Source: Lumbricus rubellus (Eukaryota; Annelida; Clitellata; Crassiclitellata; Lumbricidae). Taken from it: a stretch of DNA of 64,000 bases. The DNA is taken from the NCBI GenBank assembly GCA_945859605.1, contig OX243811.1, positions 66,192,395 through 66,256,394 of the forward strand, read 5' to 3'. Shown in pieces: positions 1 through 11,300 of this stretch. The notes beneath the pieces were generated by a model, which searched no databases, was not told where the DNA came from, and saw nothing but the letters and a program-made list of their open reading frames with translations. The position numbers and the translations under genes are program-made. Positions within the stretch are counted from its first letter, which is position 1, and each line of letters begins with the position of its first letter.

Positions 1-160
1 TAACCCCTGATACATACGTCATCCATGTTTCAACACAAAAGACACAAAGGACAACTGACTGGTCTTTCAATCTTTCTTATTATAATTACCAGCACGTGTG
101 TTCCAGAGTGTATATCAAGGTGTAAATATATAAATACGTTATAATTTATGTACCAACGCA

Positions 161-510
161 ATGCATACATACATACATACATACGTACGTACATACATAC
201 ATGCATACATACATACATACATACATACATACATACATACATACATACATACATACATACATAAATACATACATACATACATACATACATACATACATAC
301 ATACATACATGCATGCATGCATGCATGCATGCATGCATGCATGCATACATACATACATACATACATACATACATACATACATACATACATACATACATAC
401 ATACATACATACATACATACATACATACATACATACATACATACATACATACATACATACATACATACATACATACATACATACATACATACATACATAC
501 ATACATACAT
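161..510. repeat. (CATA)n tetranucleotide microsatellite
   Basis: About 350 bp of CATA units with a GCAT-variant core near 310-345. A 4-bp unit without a stop codon in any phase leaves all frames open on both strands, which explains the His/Thr/Tyr/Ile and Met/Tyr/Val/Cys ORFs here; none is a gene. Confidence 0.97.
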
Positions 511-734
511 AAAACATACATACATAGTCATGCACACATAAATATATGTAAAACAATACGCTGGCTCCCTAACTCTGCCCGCATACAATTATTGAAAGTT
601 CTTGTTTTAGTTCTTTAGTCTCAATTGGTTCTTGCTCTGAAGTATCTTATGATCTCATGCTTCGCCCCCTCCCTCTCTGCATGCATGCTCACTGCTTCCT
701 CTTATAATTAATAGATTCAGAATAAGACTTGGAT

Positions 735-915
735 TCTTTGATGAGCTTGACCTCTTTGTTCCCTGCGTCAAGACTGTCAAGGCTCAACGCAGTCATTTGT
801 CTGCAACTCTGCATAGACTCCTCTTCCTATGGGATGGACTTTCCTCCATCAGTTCGCACTGTCTTTCTTTCCTCATCTTTCTTCTCTCGCCTCAAATCCT
901 GTCTTATTAATCTCT
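735..915 (+). pseudogene. LINE 3'-end remnant (possible)
   Basis: Two overlapping plus frames together resemble the C-terminal tail that follows the reverse transcriptase of CR1/Jockey-type LINEs: an LWDGL-like stretch followed by FPPSVRTVFLSSSFFSRLK, comparable to the family pattern LWNxLPxxIRxxxSLxxFKxxLK. A frameshift separates the two parts, so it is a dead copy. The match is short and from recognition only. Confidence 0.4.
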
Positions 916-971
916 CGGGCTCGATCGCGCGCCATGAGAGCTTCCGAAAGGCTTTTGCTGCAGAGAGAAAC

Positions 972-1055
972 GATTTATAACTGGTCATATGCAATGCAAT
1001 GCAATACAATAAATCAATAATATTGTATTGCATTGCAATTGACCACTTATAAATC
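972..1055. repeat. Imperfect inverted repeat (hairpin)
   Basis: GATTTATAA...GGTC...GCAATGCAATACAATA is mirrored by TATTGTATTGCATTGCA...GACC...TTATAAATC around a short loop. The next 60 bp continue as ATACAATGC-type pentamer repeats. It may be a tiny MITE; no clear target duplication was seen. Confidence 0.7.
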
Positions 1056-1199
1056 ATATCATGATCCAATAAAATACAATGCAATACCATACAATGCAAT
1101 ACAATACAACACGATACAATACAATAATATCAAGCATACAAACTTGCATGTAATGCGTACACAATCTGGTGCTACATAAATTCATTGCTGCTTTAGACG

Positions 1200-2237
1200 A
1201 TGCTATCGCTGGCTGTGACCTCCACTCTCCTGCTGTCGACTTCATCATGCCACTCCTGCTTCTTCATCTTAGCGGCCGGCTTACTTCACGGCGGACTCTC
1301 CGCGCATTCATCAAACACTCAGGCGCTGGGAAGCCAGTACAGTCCGCGGCTACGGAATGTGTCCAGCTCGTCTTCTGGATGTCCTCAATTCCCGTGTGCT
1401 CCATGGACGCTTCCAGCTGAAGTCACTCACGCAGGCACCGAGAGGAGGAAGCATGGCAATGGTAGAGCTCCATCCTGGAGATGGAAAAGTCTGGATCTTG
1501 AGACCCTAGGTGAAGAGCCTCCACTCGAAGCTGGCTTCCGGAGGTTGGTCGAAGCGGGGCGGAAACGAACTGGCTCTGAGAACGACGTATCGCGGCGTCC
1601 AAGGTCAGGAACGCTGGCGCGAAGGTCAAGGTCCGCGGTCAGTTCTGGTAGGAAATGGTTGTTGTCGAGATTTCCTGTATCTGACAACAGTGAATCGAGT
1701 GGAAAAGGGTTCGTGCACTCTGGTGGAGTGACCTTTCTAGGATTAAAGGGGTCAAAGGACGCAGATAGGCAGAATATACACGAGGAGAGGAGAGACAAGG
1801 AAAGGGAAGAGAAGGAGGAGAGGGATAAGGAGGAAGAGGGCGTGCCGCGTCGTTACCCGATGCGAACGTTGTTCATTGGCAAAAGAGACGAGGAGGCTGC
1901 AGAGAGACAGGAAGAACGAGACAGAGAGACAGACAGAGGCAGAGGGACAGACAGAGGCAGAGAGACAGACAGAGGCAGAGGGACAGACAGAGGCAGAGGG
2001 GGACAGACAGACGCAGTAGGATCTCGAATCATAGGCAGAAGAAGCGCGTATATGCATGACAGAGAGAAAGACAGAGATGGATTGAAAGAGACGGACAGAG
2101 ACAGAGACACAACCAACCGTGGAGGCACGAGCAGAGGAAGACGAATAAGCCGAGTGACAAACAGTAACACGTACAGATACAACGACTACAGCAATTATTG
2201 GTTAAAGCAAGTCACTGGTGACAGCCTCAACTACTAA
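1200..2237 (+). CDS. Hypothetical Arg/Asp-rich secreted protein ORF (uncertain)
   Basis: A 345-codon ORF in a patch clearly richer in GC than its flanks. The first 35 residues are hydrophobic and Ser/Leu/Ala-rich, like a signal peptide. The middle has several basic clusters (GRKR, SRRPR, ARRSR, SGRK) and the C-terminal half is low complexity, with tandem TDRGRG/TDRGRE units encoded by a CAGAGGCAGAGGGACAGA-type DNA repeat. A TTTAG three bases upstream of the ATG could be a splice acceptor, so this may be a terminal exon. I recognise no domain. Low-complexity purine-rich DNA also keeps minus frames open over 1752-2182, so chance cannot be excluded. A propeptide cut at basic sites is possible but is only an inference. 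Confidence 0.4.
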   Translation: MLSLAVTSTLLLSTSSCHSCFFILAAGLLHGGLSAHSSNTQALGSQYSPRLRNVSSSSSGCPQFPCAPWTLPAEVTHAGTERRKHGNGRAPSWRWKSLDLETLGEEPPLEAGFRRLVEAGRKRTGSENDVSRRPRSGTLARRSRSAVSSGRKWLLSRFPVSDNSESSGKGFVHSGGVTFLGLKGSKDADRQNIHEERRDKEREEKEERDKEEEGVPRRYPMRTLFIGKRDEEAAERQEERDRETDRGRGTDRGRETDRGRGTDRGRGGQTDAVGSRIIGRRSAYMHDREKDRDGLKETDRDRDTTNRGGTSRGRRISRVTNSNTYRYNDYSNYWLKQVTGDSLNY

Positions 2238-2670
2238 AGTCAGAAACATTTTTTTACAATGTACGCATTTCTTAAGATTTCGTATCTTTTCAGCGCATAC
2301 ATGTATATTATTATAACAAGTATACTGTGTAAAAGAACTGTTCTTGGATTTAAAAAAATGTAATCGCGATTAGTCACACGATTACAATTTTTAATCGTAA
2401 TTAATTGCTTAGTAATCGATATTTTATACGTGTCTCCTTCAAGTAGACCTAAAGGCCTAACTGACATATTCTACAAAGCAGAAGTAGCTGATTGCTTGCT
2501 ATGATGTTATCTATCACAAAATCACTTCTAATAGACCTTATAACCTTTGGCTTGTCTACAGTAACTGACCATATTTAGGCCTAGTTTAGTTTAGAAAATA
2601 TTTTAGTGCATAAAAGAAACAATCAAATGTAAAACAGAGAAACAATAGGCCTACTATTCTCCCTGACGTG

Positions 2671-2922
2671 CAGGGCCGGATTAAGGCATGTTCAACATGC
2701 TCGGCCGAACAGGGGCCCCACACTTTCCGCACTTTAGGAGGCCCCCACAAATGCGAGAAAAAAAATTTGGAGGAAATTTCGACGAAACGACTAATTTCCC
2801 GAAAATTTCGCCAGATGACTAAAAAAAAGGTCATCAACTTTTTTGGCGGATGAAATGGTAGGCTATGATTTTCCCGAGAAATTTTCATCCACAGGGCCCC
2901 CACATTGCTTAATCCGGCCCTG
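2671..2922. mobile_element. hAT-like non-autonomous element (MITE) with 8-bp target duplication
   Basis: The ends are perfect 15-bp terminal inverted repeats, CAGGGCCGGATTAAG and CTTAATCCGGCCCTG. The element is flanked by the direct repeat CTGACGTG at 2663-2670 and 2923-2930. An 8-bp target duplication and CAGGG-type ends are hAT hallmarks. The 252-bp interior has no transposase and includes the motif TGACTAAAAAAAAGGTCATC. Confidence 0.93.
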
Positions 2923-3211
2923 CTGACGTGACTTTTGTGGGCGCTGAGAAATTCTCGGATTTACATTACATTACATAGGCCTATTACATATAGGCCTACT
3001 AGGCCTACATTTACCCGGTAGCCTACATTAGGCCTACTATTCGAAGCAGACGCGTTAGCCTATAGAAAACAATGTGACACGCGCTCTATAGGCCTAGTCG
3101 ATTGTAGGCTATCGCTTTGAAATGCCACCCAAAGGCAAATCTGTGCTTAGATTACAACGACTGAAAACGATAGAAAAACTGAGTCGATGACTAGAAACTT
3201 TAGAACTCAAT

Positions 3212-3527
3212 CAAGGCCGTAGCCAGGATTTTATTTCGGGGGGTGTTTTCATTGGCGGCCAGGATTTCAATTTTGAAATCTTGAAAATATTTCCATTTTC
3301 GCCGTCAAATTTTCTGATGACCTTTTTTTCTGATGACCTTTTTTAGTCATCCGTCGAAATCTTGGAATTTTCTGATTTTTCAGATCGGAATTCAATCTTC
3401 GGGGGTGTTTTCATGGCATTTTTCATGTTTTTTTGCATCGCAAACCAGAAAATGCAATAGATTTTTTCTGCATTTTTCATTTCGGGGGTGTTTAAACACC
3501 CAAAACACCCCCCTGTCTACGGCCTTG
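3212..3527. mobile_element. hAT-like MITE, second family, with 8-bp target duplication
   Basis: Terminal inverted repeats CAAGGCCGTAGCCAGG and CCTGTCTACGGCCTTG differ at one position. The flanking direct repeat is AACTCAAT at 3204-3211 and 3528-3535. The 316-bp interior is non-coding and contains two GATGACCTTTTTT-type motifs also seen in the neighbouring element. Confidence 0.93.
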
Positions 3528-4073
3528 AACTCAATCGAACAAACTGTTTTGAATATAAAATCTCTGATTTTTGAGAGTCGAAATGTGATCACCAGGCTAT
3601 GGCTTAGCCTATTCGTTGTGTCTTGCCAGATCTACAGATCCGTTGTTCCCTTCGAATCTTTTTCTGCCTCTTCTTCTTCAAAAAGTAGCCTAAACCCCAA
3701 AGGTTTCTTGCCAATATTTTGGCCAAAAGTAGGCCTATGAATTTTTTGAATCAAGTGTTAGCCTAAAGATAGGCATATGCATGCCTAGGCCTAATTCATA
3801 TTTGCGCAGAGCAGCCAAATTTCACTAAAAAATCAAACAGAATAAAGATATCATTTTTAGCGAGTCGAACCGCAGGTTTTTTGAAGATATAAAACTAACC
3901 AAACAAAAAAGTTTAAAAAATTACTTTATGGAGTCACATCTCCAACAATAATTGTTATCAGTCCCGTGCATTAATGCGTGCAAGTAAGTTCAAGACATTA
4001 TAAGACATCCTTGGAACCAAAGCTTGGATGGAAAGACCATAATCTAGGCCCTATTTATTTTTAACTTTTCCCC

Positions 4074-4130
4074 CAAGACCGTAGCCAAGATTTGATGGGG
4101 GTGTGTTTACCAACTTTTTCGGTGAAATTA
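4074..4130 (+). mobile_element. Truncated end of the CAAGGCCGTAGCC hAT-like family
   Basis: CAAGACCGTAGCCAAGATTTG followed by GGGGGTGTGTTT matches the left end of the element at 3212-3527. No right end follows; a CA-rich minisatellite begins instead. Confidence 0.6.
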
Positions 4131-4131
4131 C

Positions 4132-4237
4132 GCACACACACAAACACTCATATAGGCTACGCACACACACAAACACTCATATAGGCTACGCACACACACA
4201 AACACTCATATACGCACACACACACAAACACTCATAT
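4132..4237. repeat. CA-rich minisatellite, left half
   Basis: Repeats of ACGCACACACACAAACACTC followed by ATATAGGCT or ATAT. The same unit resumes at 4851-4937 after an inserted LINE copy, so the two blocks were probably one array. Confidence 0.9.
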
Positions 4238-4850
4238 ACTTTATTTTATTTATTTATTTATTTCGGAAATTTATATAGCGCCTCTTCAAGGTAGGCTACT
4301 CAGAAGCGCTCCCGGCCCAACCACGGCTAAATAAAACAGTCTTTAGGTTCTTAAGGAACAGGGCGGAGTGACCTCTGGGAATTAGGCGCAATGCAACAGG
4401 AAGACCATTCCAGGTGATAGGACCAGCAACTGAGAATGAACGACGCTGTCGCATAGCAGTCCGCGCGCGGGGAACCAGAAGCTCAATTTGGTTCGCTGAT
4501 CGAAGGGTGGATCGACGCAGAACTCTTAAGGTGGAACAGCAGAGTTCTCGAAGATATAGTGGAGCTAGTCCTTCAATGCACCGCCTAACCAAGGCACAGA
4601 CCCTGTATGCAATCCGCTGTTTAGAAGGGAGCCAGTGTAAGATATCCCGCATATAAGATGAGACATGGCCATATTTTGGAATATGACCAACAAGTCGCGC
4701 CGCAGAGCGGAGGACTCGTTCCAGGCAGTCAATCCGGCCAGCCGGTAGTCCATAATAGAGGGTGCTACAGTAGTCAAGGCGAGAAACTACGAAAGAGTGA
4801 ACAAGAGTAGAGGCAGCACTAAAAGACAGAGAGCGTGAGACCACCTTATA
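4238..4850 (-). pseudogene. 5'-truncated LINE (CR1/L2/Jockey-like), reverse transcriptase C-terminal region and 3' tail
   Basis: The minus strand encodes the post-RT C-terminal region of a non-LTR retrotransposon: VVSRLDYCSTLYYGLP, LHWLPSKQRIAYRVCALV, IEGLAPLYLREL, RRSFSVAGPITWNGLPVAL and FLKNLKTVLF, matching family patterns such as RSRLDYCNSLLYG, HWLPVxxRI and RxFSVAGPxxWNxLP. The frame ends at 4296. Its nominal Met lies in the flanking minisatellite and is fortuitous; recognisable sequence starts near 4843. The 3' tail carries GAGCGCTTCTGAGTAG and CTTGAAGAGGCGCTATATAA and ends in AAAT repeats. The truncated 5' end and simple tail are typical of LINE insertion, here into a minisatellite. Confidence 0.9.
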
Positions 4851-4937
4851 TACGCACACACACAAACACTCATATACGCACACACACAAACACTCATATA
4901 CGCACACACACAAACACTCATATACGCACACACAGAG
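4851..4937. repeat. CA-rich minisatellite, right half
   Basis: Three to four units of ACGCACACACACAAACACTC plus ATAT, the same unit as at 4132-4237, interrupted by the LINE copy. Confidence 0.9.
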
Positions 4938-5274
4938 TTGAAACTTCTTTATTCGTCCAAAACAGAACTACGCACAAATTTCATCAGCAGAATTTTAAAA
5001 AATAATAAGAATAATAATATTTAATAATAAATATTATGGAATTCGTATTACACACGTATAGTTAAGGACATCGTACAAGTCTCGCAAGGCACACAAAAAA
5101 CAAGCCCAATCTCACGCAACTAATTAAAGCTCAATTATACACAAAATAATAACATGCAGATGGTTTGCCATCTCATAGTAGGCGACACAGTCACGTTCTC
5201 CATCTTGCACGCCTTGTAATTGATGATAGAGTACGCTGCAGACAAATATTGTAGTCAATAATAAAATGTCTATT

Positions 5275-5510
5275 CACAACTACGTGTAGGACACAAGCGC
5301 ATTCACGAGCGCTGCATCAGACCAGAGTGGCTCTTCAGAGGTAAAAACACCGAAGGTTTGGCCCTACCGAGAGAGCCAGAGACTTTCCCCGTTATGTTCA
5401 GCAGGCCAAGTCAGCACGCAATGTTTGGCGGTGGGTCAATGTACATGGCTGTAAGGTAAAGGATAGCCCAGCATTTCATGCAGAAGCTGATAGAGATTTG
5501 AAAAGAGAAA
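5275..5510 (+). other. Possible exon or decayed coding fragment, unassigned
   Basis: One frame reads GHKRIHERCIRPEWLFRGKN and on to GGGSMYMAVR, bounded by a weak acceptor (GTGTAG at 5284-5289) and a possible donor (AAG|GTAAAG at 5455/5456). A second frame from 5345 reads DFPRYVQQAKSARNVWRWVN then ADRDLKRERLK and a stop. Both cannot be native, so this may be a frameshifted TE remnant. No family recognised. Confidence 0.2.
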
Positions 5511-5694
5511 GGCTGAAATGATAATGAGGTGAAGGATGCGGCATTTGGGCAAAACCTCAGTCAAACTTTTCTAGGTGTAGCACCCTAAAAACAAAGTCTG
5601 CGTTATAAACCTATGAAATAAATGTGGGCTACTAAATTTCAATGAAACGTCCAATAAACAACATCACCTGAAGCAAGTGTACACAACAAAAGCA

Positions 5695-5732
<38 letters not shown>

Positions 5733-7184
5733 CAAAGAAAACTTACACAGGTCCATATAAAGCATATATATATATAAATGTGGTGCCTTATAATTTAATG
5801 ACTAAGTTCTTATCTAAAATGATATCGTATTTATACAACTGGTATACATAGTATTACATAATTATGTCAATGCATACAGTAATGATAAAACAATATTTTA
5901 AAAAACTAGCAATAAATTTATAAATAATAATAGTCGGGTACTAATAATGATAGTAATAATAATAATCATAATAACAGTAACAATAAATTGTGCTCCAAAG
6001 CAATTGATTTCACACGAGGCCTACTAATAATGATATAAATGACAACCAATCAATCAGCCCAGAAAAACCTGCTCATATTTCAAGTAATCCTAAATATCAA
6101 ACAAAGATGTACAAAACTATAACTACTACAAATAAATTATAATAAAATAATAATATTGATTTGTCTGAAACAAATCTCCCAAGTCAGATGAAACTGAATG
6201 CAAAAAATTTCCTCAATCACTCTGGAAGTTGCGATCTCTGTGCAAAAAATGTTCTAGACCATAATTATTTTCATGCGTGAATTAAAGCATAAGCATAGAT
6301 CTGTTGCTACAGGACAACTCTATGGGTTCCCACGCCAATTACGCACCAATGACACACCACAGCCTGGTTATCACTTTACCCATAAAAATTGCAATTATAA
6401 TCACAGCTTGATAGAGCGCCTCTTTCTTATACACTTCTGGCCCAACACTTAAAAAACATGTATGAACATAATAGCGTTAAAGCGCTTTCGGGAAACCAAA
6501 CTTGATGAACAGCACCACATATTTTCATCAGTGTAGGAGTTTTTTGTAGGACTGTCCAGTACCCACAATGTAAACAAACATTAATCCTGGTTGAAGATCA
6601 AATTCTCCATAATCTATTACTACATTTACATCAAAATTTCATGAATATTGTGTAAAAAATATACATTGGAAATCTGCACACCATCAAATAAAATTAGACA
6701 ATTTCTGTGAAAAAGCGCAACTAAACTTTTATAGAGAAGTCTGTTGAGATCTTCTCTAGAAATAAAAAATATCCCAACGTTTTATGGCAACTGTTGTGGA
6801 AGCATTAGTTCAGGGGTTAAAGTGTTATAGTTTTTGATGCACAACACGTTGGAGGGGCCAAAATGCTGCTGCACAAACTTTCAGATACATTAGTTAATTA
6901 GCAGGTTATGTTAATGATGCAGGTATTGCAATTTTATTAGTGCACGGTCATCTTCCAAACAGGAGCATACATCACAGATTGACATTTGACTGGAAAACAT
7001 GAAAAGAAAATCCTGTTGTCAAACCTCGGTTTGATGCACTGTTGTCAAATCATGGTATGCACTTTTGATGAAGAACAGATCTATGAGACAAATTTACACC
7101 AATTGAGCCATGTAAGAAAATGAACCATGATGTTTCCTCAACACGAACCGTGCCACAGTCGAAATCGCTGTTACTGTGCACATC

Positions 7185-7340
7185 AAAAGTAAACCAATGC
7201 AGTTGTAGCCAGATGTTAACCAAACTTAAATAAACTAGAATGTCACATAAACATGCTTAACTATAGCACAAAATCTCAAACAATGCATTCAATGAAACAG
7301 ATCTCAAATTTAGCTCAGCTCAAAACATGGTTTCGTTACC
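7185..7340 (+). repeat. Dispersed repeat copy 1 of an inverted pair
   Basis: The stretch from AGTAAACCAATGCAGTTGTA through GAATGTCACATAAACATG and ACAATGCATTCA to AAACAGATCTCA recurs with mismatches on the minus strand at about 8950-9110. No terminal structure was resolved. Confidence 0.75.
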
Positions 7341-8359
7341 ATGACGTCGTTATAACAGTCCTTCGTGGAAGCGTCTACAATGGCTTACAAAAGACGTTCT
7401 TATATGTCGCTCATTATATACTGTCATCCTTGAATATATCATCCTGTGATGTCTATTTCAAGCACAAAGACAGCTGCAGTTGAAAGAGAACTCTTCATTA
7501 TTCTGCAGTGAGCCTCAAAATTTTTGTTATGGCATCTCATATAATAATCAGATCAGGTGATAGTTAGACATCAATGCTACTCACAACGCATGGGCTTTTG
7601 ATGAAATACAAGATTGCCAGAATTGATTTCTTCCCAGTGTTTGCAAATTTATGCAGCGCCTGTTTGAGATACTATCTTAGTCTGTCTAACCAAAATTTTA
7701 ACTACAAAACGCTTGAAGGTCACTTTCCATTAAGCCTATTGAAAACATAAATGTAGCATGATTTAAAAGAGAAGCAAAGCAAGGTTGAAACATTAGCGTT
7801 TACAACTGATATCAGCCAACTGCCAACATGCGTATCTTTTAACGTCACTGTCAAGTGTCAAGATTGAAAATCACTATGAACACGTGAATTAAAACAACTT
7901 ATAGATAGTCAAATGATCATCTTGTTTAGATTGATCTTGTGTTTGAATTGGCAAACGATCTACAAACTTCATGAGCATGGGATTTGTGGACATTACAATC
8001 AAACACATTATAATGACCAGTTTCTTGATACTATTATTTATCGATGTTTGGTCTATAAAAGGTTCCCTGTTAGTTGACAACTTACCGTTGAGAACCTACA
8101 AGTTTCAGTTGAAGTAGCGCAAACATGAATTTGCAATCTGATTCACAATTGATGAAGGGTTTTCCGAATACAGTTTTTCTGAATACATTTCCTAGTACGT
8201 AAATATTGCTTAACAAACTAAACCATAATCTAGATATGACGTTTTCTACGATAGCAGTTAATCATGATGTCACAGTTATGACGTAGTCTCGATCAGTTTC
8301 ATCAGAATTCATCACGTAGCACATCACGTAGCAATGCAGTTCGACTGCAGGTAGCAATG

Positions 8360-11300
8360 CTACATTGTTTGGCCGGTGGAAGGTAACCTCTGAACCGCAC
8401 TCTTCTCCAACGTGAATGAATAGTTGTACTGAAACAATAGAATAAAGAAATAATCAAACTTATGATAGTTGGGCATGAGTTCTTGTAAACATTAGTACTA
8501 TTGAGTGGTGTGCTAGGATAGCAGTCATGTCACTACTGGTCATGCCATGGCTGATATAGATCCCACACTGCTCATACCACAAAAAATTCATTATTTCATT
8601 TAATACAAGACTGACTCCATTTTTAAGAAAATTAATAATGGTTTTACAAAACATTTCTTGAAATGCAATTGAGATGAGAGTGTAACTTTTGTTTGGCTGA
8701 TGTAAAATAAAGGACAGATAAAATAAAGAATGTGAACATATTTCACAATGTCCAAACCTCATTTTCAACGTCGATTAACGACCGATACAGGACTTCTGGA
8801 ATCTGGAACTAAAGAAGCGAAACATACGACGATCAAAATCAAATCAACGATGAAAATCAAATCAAGTGTGAAACTGTTGCTCACTGTAATAACTTGTTCA
8901 TTCATGCATATAATAAACATAGCATTTCTTCAAAATTTTATACCGTCATTGTCTTGCAAGACATGTGGTGAACGAAATATGAGATCTGTTTATGTGAATG
9001 CATTGTGTGAGACTTTGTGCTGTTTTTAAACATGCCTACGTGACATTCTGGTCTTACAACTCTGGTTAACATGTGGCTACAACTGCATTGGTTTACTGTG
9101 GATGTACTATATAGCACCAATGGCTTAATCAGAGCCGTTAAATTGTCACATCCAAGACTTACGGTTGTGTACTGCGCATTACAAAGCAATCATTTAACGA
9201 AACAAATATAACAATTTATCGCAATGTAATCGTCTGTAAAGATGAATAAAGATGAATAAAGATGAACAGAGATGAACAAAGATGAATAAAGATGAACAAA
9301 GATGAATAAAGATGAATAAAGATGAACAAAGATGAACAAAGATGAACAAAGATGAACAAAGATGAATAAAGATGAATAAAGACGAATAAAGATGAACAAA
9401 GATGAACAAAGATGAACAAAGATGAATAAAGATGAAGAAAGATGAATAAAGATGAACAAAGATGAATAAAGATGAATAAAGATGAACAAAGATGAACAAA
9501 GATGAATAAAGACGAATAAAGATGAATAAAGATGAACAAAGATGAATAAAGATGAACAAAGATGAATAAAGATGAATAAAGATGAACAAAGATGAATAAA
9601 GATGAATAAAGATGAATAAAGATGAATAAAGATGAATAAAGATGAATAAAGATGAACAAAGATGAACAAAGATGAATAAAGATGAATAAAGATGAACAAA
9701 GATGAATAAAGATGAATAAAGATGAATAAAGATAAACTTACGTTCATCGCTGCTCGGTTGTTCTGATATTTAGAATTGAGTTGGAATGAGACGTCGGCCA
9801 ATGCTGTCAACACGCACAAAACAAAACAACTCATCAGAAAACGCGTTGGCACTCAAATCCAACCGTAACGTCACAGGAATCCATCATTCTTATTTGTGTC
9901 AGAAAACTTCATCATGCAACGGTTTGCTGTAATCTTTAACTCATCACCAGTGTTTGAAGCACGTCTGCTCTTCGCTCTGCTATGAAGGGGTAGCTTCTAA
10001 TTCCACGGACTCTCTAAACTGCCAGGGCTTTCTCGGCTGTAGGGCCGTTCATCTGGAATGACCTTCCTTCAAAGTTGCTTTTATTACGTCTGACCAATCA
10101 AATTTTGTTTCCTAAATCTCTTAAGTATTTTGTTGTGGATGGTGCGCAAGCACTCCTGAGTAGCTTTCTTCAATGGGCACTATACAAGTCCGCAAAACGA
10201 ATGAATGAATGAAAGAAATCCAGAAAGAGGAACTGAAAATGAAATAAGCTGGAAAGACGTAAAGAGAATTCATGAATAAAGTCGTTACTGACGATTCTGG
10301 GCGAGCGTGCTGTCTGCTCTCTTGATCGTTCCAGTCGCCGGTCGATTTGGAATGTCCGCTCGAGGTGCAGCCACCGGCGGAGTCATGTACGGCGCTGGAG
10401 CAACGTGGTTGTTGTTGGTGTAGCCAGCGATGGGTGGAGGTGGAGCGGGCCTTAAAAGTAAACACAAACATATATTGGCACCAGTGGAATAACATGGTGC
10501 AGAAAGTTAACAACATAATAATAAAATAAAAATAATAAATAATAATAGTAATAACAGTGCTCAATAGGTTCTGAATTTCCAGACTGTCAGCAAACAGCCT
10601 CTAACATCATTTTTAAGACTCCAGAGAGATTATATATACCTCGGGACAAAAAAAAGAGTAATTAATAATAATAATAATGCAGTAGTGCTCAGGGTCACCT
10701 TTGCCGTCAAGGAAATACATCAATAAGGCCATTCTGGACATTTTATTTAAGAACAGCAGTTAATATTCCAGTCGCTGAGGGATCCCTGTGTTTCTCGGCA
10801 AAAATGCAAAGAATAATAAAAGCACACCGCAGCACAGCCAAAGACAAAGGTACCGTAGAGTGTACACAAGTTTAAAAATTCCACAATAGTCATAAAATGC
10901 AGTGATTGAAATTTCTCCATAGATGGCATTTTCCTCACATCCTTGGAATGATATAATATGACACATAATCACAACACCACACCATATTCTACGGCCATCT
11001 AAAAAACGTAAAATTCACATGCTTTGTAATTGCACAACAAAAACCATTATCACTGAATTTCGCACAGTCGTATTTGCACAACAGCTGAACTTTAGCTGAA
11101 AAATAATTGACTGGCTGCGCATTTCCTACCTCTGTGCGTAGCTGGTTGGTGGTTGATTATTCGATGCGTTGGAAGTGGAAGTGGCATGCTGGAACTGTTG
11201 CGTCTCGACTGGAACTCTGCCGACTTTGACGCACACAATGACACCGTTGACGTCACTACAGTCACAATCACCAACAATGATCATTAAAAAATTACACAAT

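Larger units (their letters stand above)
5050..8355. other. AT-rich intergenic DNA downstream of the MVB12 gene
   Basis: There is no long ORF. It contains an (AT)n run at 5697-5729, AAT-rich stretches near 5930-5990 and 6120-6150, a LINE/SINE-type tail (AGAGCGCCTC...CTTCTGGCCCAAC) near 6412-6455 and a dispersed repeat near 7185-7340. Two overlapping plus frames at about 5275-5510 are mildly protein-like but cannot be assigned. Confidence 0.6.

Noticed and set aside
30..588. Several ORFs of 100-160 codons on both strands.
   Set aside because: They are frames through (CATA)n, which has no stop codon in any phase.
9742..9852. Minus ORF starting MPTRFLMSCFVLCVLTALAD, looking like a signal peptide followed by repeats.
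   Set aside because: The apparent signal sequence is the pyrimidine-rich intron end plus acceptor (TTGACAG at 9804) of an MVB12 exon; the frame after it is a UMA exon ending in GTAAGT and then minisatellite.
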